Source of the DNA: Flavobacterium eburneipallidum
GTDB lineage: Bacteria; Bacteroidota; Bacteroidia; Flavobacteriales; Flavobacteriaceae
Assembly (NCBI RefSeq): GCF_027111355.2
Contig: NZ_CP114291.2
Span: forward strand, 1,860,001-1,924,000
Length of the DNA: 64,000 bases
Direction of reading: 5' to 3'
This document shows positions 32,983-42,397 of the stretch, piece after piece. Numbering within the stretch: position 1 is the first letter of the stretch; each line of letters begins with the position of its first letter. The notes below the pieces were generated by a model. That model did not search any database. It was not told the DNA's origin and saw nothing but the letters and a program-made list of their open reading frames with translations. The translations under genes and the position numbers were made by a program.

Positions 32983-33621
32983 TTAGTTTGCACTTAAATA
33001 TTGAGCAGTACTGTTTCTATCAGCACTCATCGCTTCTTTTCCTTCTTCCCAGTTAGCAGGACAAACTTCACCTTTAGTTTGTACGTGAGTGTAAGCATCT
33101 ACTAAACGTAAATATTCGTTTACATTACGACCTAATGGCATATCGTTTACGCTTTCGTGGAAAATTTTTCCTGTTTCATCTACTAAATAAGTAGCTCTGT
33201 AAGTTACGTTTGAACCTTCTACTAAATACGTTTCAGCATCTTCGTTATATTCGCCAGCTGCAGCATCTAAAATTCCTAAAGCAGCAGATAAATTTCTGGT
33301 AGTATCAGCCAAAAGTGGATAAGAAACACCTTCAATTCCACCATTATTTTTTGCGGTATTCAACCAAGCAAAATGTACTTCGTTAGTATCGCAAGAAGCA
33401 CCAATTACAATAGTATTTCTTTTTTCGAATTCTGGCAAAGCCGCTTGAAAAGCGTGTAATTCTGTTGGACAAACAAATGTAAAATCTTTTGGATACCAAA
33501 AAAGCAATACTTTTTTGTTGTTGTTTACTGCTTCATCAAGAATGTTGATTCTTAAATTATCGCCCATTTCTGAAATAGCGTCAACTGTAATGTTTGGGAA
33601 TTTTTTACCTACTAAAGACAT
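32983..33621 (-). CDS. Peroxiredoxin (AhpC/typical 2-Cys class)
   Basis: A 212-residue peroxiredoxin with peroxidatic Cys51 (DFTFVCPTELHAF) and resolving Cys187 (GEVCPANW). The C-terminal segment is longer than in 1-Cys types, consistent with a decameric 2-Cys enzyme. It removes peroxides in the cytosol using electrons from a thioredoxin; the adjacent WCGNC protein is a candidate donor. It is the first gene of the group. Confidence 0.93.
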   Translation of the reverse strand: MSLVGKKFPNITVDAISEMGDNLRINILDEAVNNNKKVLLFWYPKDFTFVCPTELHAFQAALPEFEKRNTIVIGASCDTNEVHFAWLNTAKNNGGIEGVSYPLLADTTRNLSAALGILDAAAGEYNEDAETYLVEGSNVTYRATYLVDETGKIFHESVNDMPLGRNVNEYLRLVDAYTHVQTKGEVCPANWEEGKEAMSADRNSTAQYLSAN

Positions 33622-33847
33622 AATGTTATTTTTTAAAGTTATTGTTTTTTATTTGTGAGCAAAGATAAATTAAAACGAATGTTAGATTGTATAGGATTTA
33701 ATTATTAATACTTATATAACGATAGTGTTTAGTTATGTTAATATTGATTTTAATTTTAACTTACTGATTTTTAGTAGATTTTGTGTGTTTAAAAAAGGGT
33801 TTTTATTTTATATGTATCAGAAAATTTTAAAAAATATTGACGAAAAT

Positions 33848-35446
33848 CTATATTAGATTTACCATTACGGGCAAACTCCCTTTACATTTTTTATTTTCTA
33901 TTAATTGATGGGCGGCAGTTTCTTGAAATTCAGGAAAATCTTGATACACTTGTATAATTCCGAAAGCAGCTTCTAAATTTGGAATGACTTGCAAGGCGTA
34001 AGGATTTCCAAAAACGTATAAAACACATTTTTTGGTTGACAATAATTTTCCTAAAAATGCCAAAACAGAATCATCTATTTCAAAATTATTCAGCGGTTTG
34101 GCTTTGGGAACAAAAAGGGAGATTAAAACAAAATCTAAATCAGCGAGTTTTTTTTCTAATTCAATAATTGAATTTTCATCAACGGTTTCTAAAGCAAATT
34201 CAGGAGAAGGAAGTACAGCAGATAAAGTTTTAAAAAAAACATTATCCGTGTTTTTATAAAGACTGACTTTGGCTAATTTGTAATCGTTTTTAGCTTCAAA
34301 AAGATAAAGACTATTTTGATTGTCTTTTATTTTGGTAATGCAATTTTTTGCAATCTTTTTATTTAAAATAGAAGCCGTTTCAAAATCTAAATTTCCTTCG
34401 GGATTAAAATTGCCATCAATAATTCCTGCTTTTTGTTTGCATTTCCAAAGTCGGTTGAAGCTGGCTTCGATGCGTTCTGGTGAAGCATTTTTTAAAATTT
34501 CTTTGATTCCTTCAGCTACGTTTTCGGCAAAACACAACACATCATTTCCAGCATTGAACGCTTCCCATTCCAATTGCCCTTTTTTGTTGTAGAGTTTTGA
34601 AACGCTGTGCATATTCAAAGCATCAGAAATCACCAAACCATCATAACCCAATTGCTTGCGCAAAAGATTTTCAATAATAGACTTTGATAAAGTTGCCGAA
34701 GTATTTTTGCCATCATTCAAAGCAGGAACTGCCAAATGTCCAATCATAATAGAATCGACATCATTTTCTATTCCTTTTATAAAAGGATGCAATTCGTTTT
34801 CCAGTAATTCTTCCAAAGTTTCTTCTAAAACAGGCAATCCCAAATGCGAATCGACGCTGGTATTTCCGTGACCCGGAAAATGTTTCAGACAGCCTAAAAC
34901 CCCAACATCATTCATTCCACGCAAATATTCCAAAGCAAAATCGGCTACTTTTTCTTTGTTTTGACCAAAAGAACGATACCCAATTACAGGATTATTAGGG
35001 TTGTTATTAATGTCTGCCAATGGCGCTAGATTATAATGAATTCCTGCCGATTTCAGGTCTAATCCAATTTGTTTTCCTACTTCGTAAACTAACTCTTTTG
35101 AACTTTCAGGCAAAGCACCAAGTGTAATCGCATAAGGGAATTGTGGTGTTTTTTCGACACGCATTGCCAGACCCCATTCGGCATCAATGCTCATCAAAAG
35201 TGGAGTAGTGGCACATTTTTGAAAACGGACAACCAATTCTTTTAAACGTTCGTAACTATCGTCGTTGAATTCCACTTTTTTCTTCGATTCGTAGTTAGTT
35301 GCTGCACTGGCTCGACTATGAAAAAAAGTCAATCCGCCAATATTGTGTTCTTTGATTAAACGCTCCGTTTCCTGAATGTTTTCTTCGGTATCGTTGATGA
35401 AAACAGCTGGGAAAAAGAATTGTCCTATTTTTTGGTCTAATGTCAT
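33848..35446 (-). CDS. Glycoside hydrolase family 3, NagZ-like beta-N-acetylglucosaminidase
   Basis: A 532-residue GH3 protein without signal peptide. The NagZ-type motif KHFPGHGNTSVDSH (188-201) supplies the His acid/base pair of this branch, and the nucleophile is Asp275 (LVISDALNMHS). An additional C-terminal domain of about 180 residues makes it longer than E. coli NagZ (341). Cytosolic location, beside an AmpG-like permease and a peptidoglycan hydrolase-like GH10 protein, supports a role in removing GlcNAc from anhydromuropeptides. Confidence 0.87.
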   Translation of the reverse strand: MTLDQKIGQFFFPAVFINDTEENIQETERLIKEHNIGGLTFFHSRASAATNYESKKKVEFNDDSYERLKELVVRFQKCATTPLLMSIDAEWGLAMRVEKTPQFPYAITLGALPESSKELVYEVGKQIGLDLKSAGIHYNLAPLADINNNPNNPVIGYRSFGQNKEKVADFALEYLRGMNDVGVLGCLKHFPGHGNTSVDSHLGLPVLEETLEELLENELHPFIKGIENDVDSIMIGHLAVPALNDGKNTSATLSKSIIENLLRKQLGYDGLVISDALNMHSVSKLYNKKGQLEWEAFNAGNDVLCFAENVAEGIKEILKNASPERIEASFNRLWKCKQKAGIIDGNFNPEGNLDFETASILNKKIAKNCITKIKDNQNSLYLFEAKNDYKLAKVSLYKNTDNVFFKTLSAVLPSPEFALETVDENSIIELEKKLADLDFVLISLFVPKAKPLNNFEIDDSVLAFLGKLLSTKKCVLYVFGNPYALQVIPNLEAAFGIIQVYQDFPEFQETAAHQLIENKKCKGSLPVMVNLI

Positions 35447-35461
35447 AAGATTTTTTTAAAC

Positions 35462-35516
35462 CATATAAGTCATATAAGAATAGTTAATAATTTTTAAAAC
35501 TTATAGGACTTATATG
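35462..35516. repeat. Inverted repeat between the GH3 and AmpG-like genes
   Basis: CATATAAGTCATATAAG (35462-35478) and CTTATAGGACTTATATG (35500-35516) pair with one mismatch around a 21-bp loop. Probably one copy of a dispersed flavobacterial palindrome. Confidence 0.6.
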
Positions 35517-35535
35517 TTAATGAAAATGAATTGTG

Positions 35536-36795
35536 TTATTCTGATTTCTTCCCAAAATCATCAGGAAAAATCAAAAATCGGGATAATATTAAACCTGGAA
35601 TAGTAGCCAGAAACACCCAAATAAAGAAATTTCCATAACCCAAATACTGCTGAATATAACCGCTCAACATTCCGGGAAGCATCATTCCCAAAGCCATAAA
35701 GCCTGTAGCAATCGAGTAATGTGAAGTTTTTGATTCTCCTTCGGCAACGTAAATCAAATACATCATAAATGCAGCAAAACCAAATCCGTAACCGAACTGT
35801 TCTAAAATAACAACAGCGTAGATGTAATAGACAGAAGCAGGATGAAAATAAGCTAACAATATAAAACCAATAATAGGCAAGTGCATCGTTAAAATCATTG
35901 GCAGCATCCACTTTTTTAGACCGTGTGCAGAAATCGCAATTCCTCCTAAAATCCCACCAATAGTTAATGCAATAAGACCGAAAGTACCATAAATAATTCC
36001 AACATCTTCGGTGTCTAATCCCATTCCGCCAATAGTTGTTTTATCCACTAAAAAAGGTGTTAGCATTTTTAATAACTGTGATTCTCCTAAACGAAACAAA
36101 AGAATAAAAGCAAGTATTAATCCGATTTGTTTCTTTTTGAAAAAACTAGCAAAAACAGTAGCGAAATTTTTCTCTGCTGTTTCCTTTTCAGTAATGGGTA
36201 ATTCGGTTTTTGGCGTAGCAAAATAATTGTAAGCCGTTAAAAATGTCATTACCAGTCCCACAAAAATCATCGTGTAGGACCAAGCTTTTTGATTGTCGCC
36301 ATATTGATGTTCTAAATATCCTGCTAATAGAATAATCAATCCGTTACCCGTTAGCATCGAAGCTCTATAAAAAGTACTTCTGATTCCTAAAAAGAAAGAT
36401 TGTTGATCTTTGGTTAATGCTAATAAATAAAATCCGTCTGTAGCCACATCATTCGAAGCAGAAGCAAATGCTGCTACCCAAAAAATGGCTAAACTCAACA
36501 TAAAAAACTGACTCGTTGGAATGATAAAACCAACTATTAAAAAGGCAATTGAAATCAATAATTGCATGCTTAAAAACCATTTTCTTTTAGTTCCGTGCAA
36601 ATCAATAAACGGACTCCATAATGGTTTGATTACCCAAGGCAGATATAATAAACTGGTGTATAATCCAATGTCTTCATTGCTGATGCCAAGGTTTTTGTAC
36701 ATCAAAACTGAAACAGAAATGATAATAACATACGGAAATCCCGATGCAAAATTTAATAATGGAATCCAGTACCAAGGCGAATTTTCAGTTTTCAT
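35536..36795 (-). CDS. AmpG-like MFS permease (muropeptide uptake)
   Basis: A 419-residue major facilitator with about 12 membrane segments. The N-terminus (NFASGFPYV, LYTSLLYLPWVIKPLWSPFID) is the pattern of AmpG/acetyl-CoA transporter-like proteins. It lies between a periplasmic GH10-like hydrolase and a cytosolic NagZ-like enzyme, so import of GlcNAc-anhydroMurNAc-peptides is the best guess. Shorter than E. coli AmpG (491), lacking its last two segments. Confidence 0.8.
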   Translation of the reverse strand: MKTENSPWYWIPLLNFASGFPYVIIISVSVLMYKNLGISNEDIGLYTSLLYLPWVIKPLWSPFIDLHGTKRKWFLSMQLLISIAFLIVGFIIPTSQFFMLSLAIFWVAAFASASNDVATDGFYLLALTKDQQSFFLGIRSTFYRASMLTGNGLIILLAGYLEHQYGDNQKAWSYTMIFVGLVMTFLTAYNYFATPKTELPITEKETAEKNFATVFASFFKKKQIGLILAFILLFRLGESQLLKMLTPFLVDKTTIGGMGLDTEDVGIIYGTFGLIALTIGGILGGIAISAHGLKKWMLPMILTMHLPIIGFILLAYFHPASVYYIYAVVILEQFGYGFGFAAFMMYLIYVAEGESKTSHYSIATGFMALGMMLPGMLSGYIQQYLGYGNFFIWVFLATIPGLILSRFLIFPDDFGKKSE

Positions 36796-36814
36796 TTGGA
36801 GTAGTTTAGGTGGG

Positions 36815-38353
36815 TTAGTTTACTAGTGTTGGCGTACTTTCATTTCCATAAAAATCAACGTAAGTAAAGGCATAAGAACTATGCTCGTTTTCTTTTGGAG
36901 TCAGAATCGTTACCGTAATTAAATCTTCACACTTTTGAGTTAGTGTAATTTTATCAATAATTTGACTTGGGTCATTAATATCTATTTTCGAAGTTCTTTT
37001 GGCACGATACACCATAATATAACGTACTTTACTATTCAATGGATATTTAAAAGAAAATATTGATTTTGTTGTAGTATTTTCAAATGTACTAATGGCAGGA
37101 CTGTCAATAACAATTTGTTTCAAATTAGGAACAGCATACGGCAAGGCAGGATATTTATACTGATTTTCCATTATTATTTTGGTCACATTTTGATGTTTAT
37201 TCAGAAACCATTTGGCACTAAAAAAAGCATTTCCTTGTACATTTTTATACGTTCGTGTGATGTCAATTTGATTGGGAATTTCCATTGGGTTATTCCATCT
37301 TTTGTCGGAATCATTATTGATTTTATAGGTTCCATTTCCGATGTAAATAGCCGTGTTTTTGGAGTTTTCTGCCCACCATTTCAACAATTTCGAATACGAA
37401 GCTTTTGGGTGTTCCATACTCCAATACAATTGAGGAACCAGATAATCAATCCATTTGTATTCCATCCAAGTCATTGGATCGGCATACAAATCGTCATAAT
37501 TGGTTTGCCCAGATTCGGTGTCAGAACCTTTTGGATCTACTGATTTATTACGCCAAACTCCAAACGGACTGATGCCAAATTGCACCCAAGGTTTGCAGTC
37601 TTTTATGGTATGTGAAACTCGTTTTACCAAAGTGTCCACATTGGCACGACGCCATTCTTCTAATTTTAAACCATTGCCATATTTTGCAAAAGAAGATTTA
37701 TCATTAAAGGTTTGTCCCACTTCTCTATACGGATAAAAATAATCATCAAAATGGATGGCATCAATATCATAATTTTGAACCACTTCTTCTACCACTTTAG
37801 TCAAATGACTTTGCACTTCGGGCAAACCTGGGTCATAATAAAATTTTTCTTTACCCGATTGTCCGTATTTTATCATCCAATTGCGGTGTCTGTTAAAGTC
37901 GTGTTTTGGACTTAAATTTTCGGTTTTTATATCCATCGTAGCACGATACGGATTCAACCAAGCGTGAAATTCAAAACCACGAGCGTGAGCTTCGGTAATC
38001 ATCCATTCGAGAGGGTCGTAAAAAGGAGTGGGTGCTTTTCCTTCTTTTCCAGTCAAATATCTTGACCAAGGTGCTAATTCCGTAGGATAAAAAGCTTCTC
38101 CAGAACTGCGAATTTGAACAATTACAGCATTGTAATTCATTTTTTTGTAGGTTTCCAAAATTTCGATAAAATCGGCTTTTTGTTTGGTAACAGAGTCAGT
38201 ATTTATTTTCGGCCAATCAATATTCGCTACGGTAGCAATCCAAACTCCTCGGAATTCGTTTTTCGGATGAGTGATTTTTTCTTGCGCATTTCCATCCCAA
38301 AAAGGAAGTAAAATAATAGAAATGAGGATTATAAAAAAAGTGTGTTTATTCAT
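36815..38353 (-). CDS. GH10-like (DUF187/GHL10) hydrolase, exported
   Basis: A 512-residue secreted protein starting at the ATG at 38351-38353, just ahead of its signal peptide (MNKHTFFIILISIILLPFW, cut near NAQ); seven extra upstream codons are unlikely. The glycosyl-hydrolase-like 10 domain shows EFRGVWIATVANIDWP, AIHFDDYFYPY and WMEYKWIDYLVPQLYW. E. coli DigH (YddW), of the same family, cleaves denuded peptidoglycan glycan strands. A short C-terminal beta domain follows. It is the first gene of the recycling trio. Confidence 0.87.
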   Translation of the reverse strand: MNKHTFFIILISIILLPFWDGNAQEKITHPKNEFRGVWIATVANIDWPKINTDSVTKQKADFIEILETYKKMNYNAVIVQIRSSGEAFYPTELAPWSRYLTGKEGKAPTPFYDPLEWMITEAHARGFEFHAWLNPYRATMDIKTENLSPKHDFNRHRNWMIKYGQSGKEKFYYDPGLPEVQSHLTKVVEEVVQNYDIDAIHFDDYFYPYREVGQTFNDKSSFAKYGNGLKLEEWRRANVDTLVKRVSHTIKDCKPWVQFGISPFGVWRNKSVDPKGSDTESGQTNYDDLYADPMTWMEYKWIDYLVPQLYWSMEHPKASYSKLLKWWAENSKNTAIYIGNGTYKINNDSDKRWNNPMEIPNQIDITRTYKNVQGNAFFSAKWFLNKHQNVTKIIMENQYKYPALPYAVPNLKQIVIDSPAISTFENTTTKSIFSFKYPLNSKVRYIMVYRAKRTSKIDINDPSQIIDKITLTQKCEDLITVTILTPKENEHSSYAFTYVDFYGNESTPTLVN

Positions 38354-38612
38354 TTTTATTCTTAAAATTATCAAAAATCAAAAGTAGTTTTTTTAGAGAA
38401 GTTTATCATATAAAATACTGGTTTTTTGGAACTGCAATTTCTTTGCCATTTTTTTTGTTCAAGGATTTGCTTTTTTGCAGTTTTGTTTTCTTTTTGAAAT
38501 ATTGTTTGATTTATTAATGGTAAAATGGTCGAAAGTGGTTTGATTTTCTAAATAAATTTACATTTTTAGTAAAACTTAAAGTATATTTGTTTCAAACGAT
38601 AAAAATTAAAAT

Positions 38613-40541
38613 ATGGCGCTTTCCCAATTGTTTCGAAAAAAGACTGTTCACGATATTCTAAAGCAGGTCGAAAAAAATGAAAGTGATGGACACAATGCTT
38701 TAGGAAAACATTTGACAGCTCGTGATTTAACCGCTTTTGGAATTGCCGCCATTGTGGGAGCAGGAATTTTTAGTACTATTGGAAAAGCCAGTGCCGATGG
38801 TGGTCCAGCCGTTATTTTTCTTTTCTTGTTTACTGCCTTGGCGTGTAGCTTTGCCGCTTTTGCTTATGCTGAATTTGCTTCGATGGTTCCAGTTTCAGGT
38901 AGTGCTTATACCTATTCTTATGTGGCTTTTGGCGAACTCATTGCCTGGATTATAGGCTGGGCATTGATTATGGAATATGCGGTGGGGAATATAACTGTAG
39001 CCATTTCGTGGAGTGATTATTTTACAGGATTGCTCGAAAGTGGCGGAATTCATTTGCCACAATGGGTTCAAATGGATTATTTGACGGCTTCGAATGGGTT
39101 TAAAGACGCTACAGCCTTAATGCAAGGCGGAAAATCTTTCGAAAATTTAAGTTCAAGTTTGCAAATGGCTCATACGGCTTGGACGACTTCACCTGTGATT
39201 GGTTCGTTTCATTTTGTGGCTGATTTTCCTGCTTTGTTGATTATTATCTTGATTACGGCTTTGGTGTATCGTGGAATGAAAGAATCCAGAAATGCAAGTA
39301 ATTTAATGGTAATTGTCAAGTTGTTTATCGTTCTTTTAGTAATTGCTGTAGGCGTTTTTTATGTGGATACTACTAACTGGAGTCCATTTGCACCTAATGG
39401 AGTTTCGGGAGTTTTAAAGGGAGTTTCGGCAGTATTTTTTGCTTATATAGGTTTTGATGCTATTTCCACCACCGCCGAAGAATGCAAAAATCCACAACGC
39501 GATTTGCCTCGTGGCATGATGTGGGCGATTATTATTTGTACCATTTTATATATTGCTATTGCTTTGGTTTTGACAGGAATGGTAAGTTATTCAGAATTGA
39601 ATGTAGGTGACCCATTGGCTTTTGTATTCGATAAATTAAATCTCAAATGGATGTCAGGGATTATTGCTGTGAGTGCAGTTGTAGCCATGGCGAGTGTTTT
39701 GTTGGTTTTTCAAATGGGACAACCTCGAATTTGGATGAGTATGAGCCGTGATGGATTGTTACCAAAACGTTTTTCTACGGTGCATCCTAAATTCAAAACG
39801 CCTTCTTATTCGACCATTGTAACGGGTTTTGTTGTTGGAATTCCAGCTTTGTTTTTGAACCTGACTATGGTAACCGATTTGTGTAGCATTGGAACTTTAT
39901 TTGCTTTTGTTTTGGTTTGTGCTGGCGTTTTAGTGTTACAAAATAAACCCGATATTCCTCGTGGAAAATTCAAAACGCCTTATATCAATTCTAAATTTAT
40001 TCTACCTGTTTTGATTGTAATTGGATTCGTTTATGCTTTTGGTTTTAATCAAAAAAGCACAATGGATTTTATTACCAATGAAACTCAAATTAATACTACT
40101 GAAACGATTGTTACCTCTTTAAGTAAAGAAGAATCGAAAGAAGTGTATGATTTTATTGCTACGAATTATGCAGATAAAAAAGTAGCTTCGGAGGATTTAG
40201 AAGTAGTTTTGAGTGCTTTTGAAGTTGATGAAGTACAATATAAAACAGTTATAGATTCTTTGCCAATTGATCATTCGCTAAAATACGAAAGCGGTTTCAG
40301 CCTTTTTAAACACAAAATTCCGATGTGGATTTTTCTTCTCGCTTTGATTGGATTAATGGTTTGGTCTTACAGGCAAAATTTGTCACTGATTCCTTTACTG
40401 GGTTTGATTTGTTGTTTGTATATGATGGCGGAATTAAGCGTTTGGAACTGGATTTATTTTACGGTTTGGTTGTTAATAGGACTCTTGATTTACTTTGGCT
40501 TTAGCCGTAAAAACAGCAAGTTGAATATTCAGAAAGGCTAA
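38613..40541 (+). CDS. APC-superfamily amino acid permease
   Basis: A 642-residue cationic-amino-acid-type permease. The helix 1 unwinding motif GIAAIVGAGIFSTIG (about 42-56) and GFDAISTTAEECKNP (about 283-297) are typical. It is longer than usual because a soluble stretch of about 80 residues (roughly 480-560, TTETIVTSLSKEESKEVYDF) lies between the last membrane segments. TATATTTG at 38582-38589 is a probable -7 box. Substrate unknown. Single gene. Confidence 0.87.
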   Translation: MALSQLFRKKTVHDILKQVEKNESDGHNALGKHLTARDLTAFGIAAIVGAGIFSTIGKASADGGPAVIFLFLFTALACSFAAFAYAEFASMVPVSGSAYTYSYVAFGELIAWIIGWALIMEYAVGNITVAISWSDYFTGLLESGGIHLPQWVQMDYLTASNGFKDATALMQGGKSFENLSSSLQMAHTAWTTSPVIGSFHFVADFPALLIIILITALVYRGMKESRNASNLMVIVKLFIVLLVIAVGVFYVDTTNWSPFAPNGVSGVLKGVSAVFFAYIGFDAISTTAEECKNPQRDLPRGMMWAIIICTILYIAIALVLTGMVSYSELNVGDPLAFVFDKLNLKWMSGIIAVSAVVAMASVLLVFQMGQPRIWMSMSRDGLLPKRFSTVHPKFKTPSYSTIVTGFVVGIPALFLNLTMVTDLCSIGTLFAFVLVCAGVLVLQNKPDIPRGKFKTPYINSKFILPVLIVIGFVYAFGFNQKSTMDFITNETQINTTETIVTSLSKEESKEVYDFIATNYADKKVASEDLEVVLSAFEVDEVQYKTVIDSLPIDHSLKYESGFSLFKHKIPMWIFLLALIGLMVWSYRQNLSLIPLLGLICCLYMMAELSVWNWIYFTVWLLIGLLIYFGFSRKNSKLNIQKG

Positions 40542-40585
40542 AAAATCCTTGGTAATTTCTTAATAATAGCAAAGTAAAATTCACT

Positions 40586-40615
40586 TTTGTAAAATAGTTT
40601 TTTACCTATATTTGA
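40586..40615 (+). promoter_or_regulatory. Promoter of the UMF1-type transporter gene
   Basis: TTG 40586-40588, 19-nt spacer, TATATTTG 40608-40615: full match to the Bacteroidetes consensus, 19 bp before the start codon. Confidence 0.8.
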
Positions 40616-40633
40616 AACCAAATAAAAACAAAG

Positions 40634-41956
40634 ATGAAAACATTAGAAAAAGGAAGTAAGAAATTATTAAACGCTTGGGCTTTTTATGACTGGGCCAATT
40701 CGGTTTATCCGTTAGTGATTTCATCGGCAGTTTTTCCAATATTTTTTGAAGCTTTATTTACAGATAGAAGTCATTACATCGATGTTTTTGGTTTTAGTCT
40801 AAAGAATTCAGCTTTAATTAGTTTTGTTACCGCTTTCGCTTTTTTAATAGTTGCTTTTATTTCTCCTTTATTGTCCGGAATTGCAGATTATGTAGGGAAT
40901 AAGAAATCATTCATGAAGTTTTTTTGCTATTTGGGAGCTTTGTCCTGTATGGGATTGTACTTTTTTAATTTAGAAAATATTTACTTTGGATTATTCTTTT
41001 ACTTTTTTGGATTGATAGGTTTTTGGGGGAGTTTGGTGTTTTATAATTCTTATTTACCTGATATTGCTTTTCCAGAACAACAGGATAAAATCAGTGCCAA
41101 AGGCTATTCTTTGGGATATTTTGGGAGTGTACTTTTATTGATTATTAATTTAGCCATGATAATGAAACCCGAGCTTTTTGGAATCACTGGAACTCCAGGT
41201 GAAGCCGCCATGAAAGCCATGCGCTATTCTTTTGTAATGGTTGGAGTTTGGTGGATTTTATTCAGTCAATATTCGTATTATTATTTACCAAAGGGTAATA
41301 CTAACAACCAAAAAGTATCTAAAGAAGTACTGTTTAATGGCTTCAAAGAATTGAAAAAAGTATGGATGTTACTTGGAGAAAATATATCGTTGAAACGGTA
41401 TTTAGGCAGTTTTTTTGTGTATAGTATGGCAGTTCAAACGGTTATGCTTGTGGCTACTTATTTTGGTTCACAAGAAATTGCTTGGTCATCAAAAGAGGAA
41501 AGTACAACGGGTTTAATAATCTGTATTTTATTGATACAATTAGTAGCAATATTAGGTGCTTTTTTAACTTCTAGAGCTTCTGCAAAATATGGAAATATCC
41601 CAACTTTGATGGTGATTAATTGTTTTTGGGTTTTGCTTTGTACTGCCGCTTATTTTATTGAACTTCCGTTGCATTTTTATATTATGGCAGCTTTAGTTGG
41701 TTTGGTTATGGGAGGAATTCAAGCATTGTCCCGTTCTACTTATTCTAAATTATTACCAGAAACGGATGATACAGCTTCCTTTTTTAGTTTTTACGATGTT
41801 GCCGAAAAAATTGGAATCGTAATTGGAATGTGCGTTTATGGAATCATAGATCAGATAACAGGAAGTCCGAGATTTGCTATCGTTTTTTTAGCTATCTTTT
41901 TTGTAGTTGGAGTACTTTTATTGAGAAGGATTCCTAAAAAAGAAGTTTTGAAATAA
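40634..41956 (+). CDS. MFS transporter, UMF1/Atg22-like family
   Basis: A 440-residue major facilitator with the family N-terminus NAWAFYDWANSVYPLVI and GGIQALSRSTYSKLLPE in the second half. The UMF1 (unknown major facilitator) group includes the yeast vacuolar effluxer Atg22; bacterial substrates are not established. About 12 membrane segments. It has its own consensus promoter and no operon partner. Confidence 0.88.
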   Translation: MKTLEKGSKKLLNAWAFYDWANSVYPLVISSAVFPIFFEALFTDRSHYIDVFGFSLKNSALISFVTAFAFLIVAFISPLLSGIADYVGNKKSFMKFFCYLGALSCMGLYFFNLENIYFGLFFYFFGLIGFWGSLVFYNSYLPDIAFPEQQDKISAKGYSLGYFGSVLLLIINLAMIMKPELFGITGTPGEAAMKAMRYSFVMVGVWWILFSQYSYYYLPKGNTNNQKVSKEVLFNGFKELKKVWMLLGENISLKRYLGSFFVYSMAVQTVMLVATYFGSQEIAWSSKEESTTGLIICILLIQLVAILGAFLTSRASAKYGNIPTLMVINCFWVLLCTAAYFIELPLHFYIMAALVGLVMGGIQALSRSTYSKLLPETDDTASFFSFYDVAEKIGIVIGMCVYGIIDQITGSPRFAIVFLAIFFVVGVLLLRRIPKKEVLK

Positions 41957-42397
41957 TTGAAATTTACAAAAAAGGTTCTACTGGCTCTTGTATAAAAACA
42001 AACTTGAGATAAATTTAAACCACACTTCAGCTTCGTTCAATGCAGGCTAGAATTGATATTAAAATCATTAAAAAGAGCGTCATAGAAAATATTTTTTCAC
42101 ATAATGACTATGCAAACTATGTAAAAGTGAAGCTTCTAAAATTAAATCTATGATTATACAAAAGAAGCTATGTGGTTAAAAACTTTAACAACATTTCCAT
42201 TAGAGCCAAAAAATAGATGTTTTGAAAAGCCGAAAGTATTTTCGGTTTTTTTTATGGCATAAAGATTGACTTATAGGGTTGATAAAAATTCGATTATCTT
42301 TGTTTTTATTTGATATTCAATAAAGTATAATCCTAAAATACTAACTTTGTTTTAATGTAGTTTTTACATATAATGACAAAAAGACTTAAATAATACT
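41957..42397. other. 441-bp intergenic region before lon
   Basis: No convincing gene. A 37-codon frame at 42040-42153 has no supporting features. It holds a terminator hairpin (42225-42253) and two possible -7 boxes for lon (TATCTTTG 42295-42302, TAACTTTG 42342-42349), neither with a TTG at the right distance, which may mean another sigma factor. The segment around 42100-42180 has imperfect AAGCTTCT/AGAAGCT inverted pieces and looks like decayed repeat. Confidence 0.55.
42225..42253 (+). terminator. Intrinsic terminator-like hairpin
   Basis: CCGAAA (42230-42235) / TTTCGG (42240-42245), loop GTAT, followed by eight T. Probably ends transcripts entering from the UMF1 gene. Confidence 0.7.

Noticed and set aside
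42040..42153. 37-codon ORF before lon
   Set aside because: No Shine-Dalgarno-like or promoter support, atypical composition, and a decayed-repeat context.
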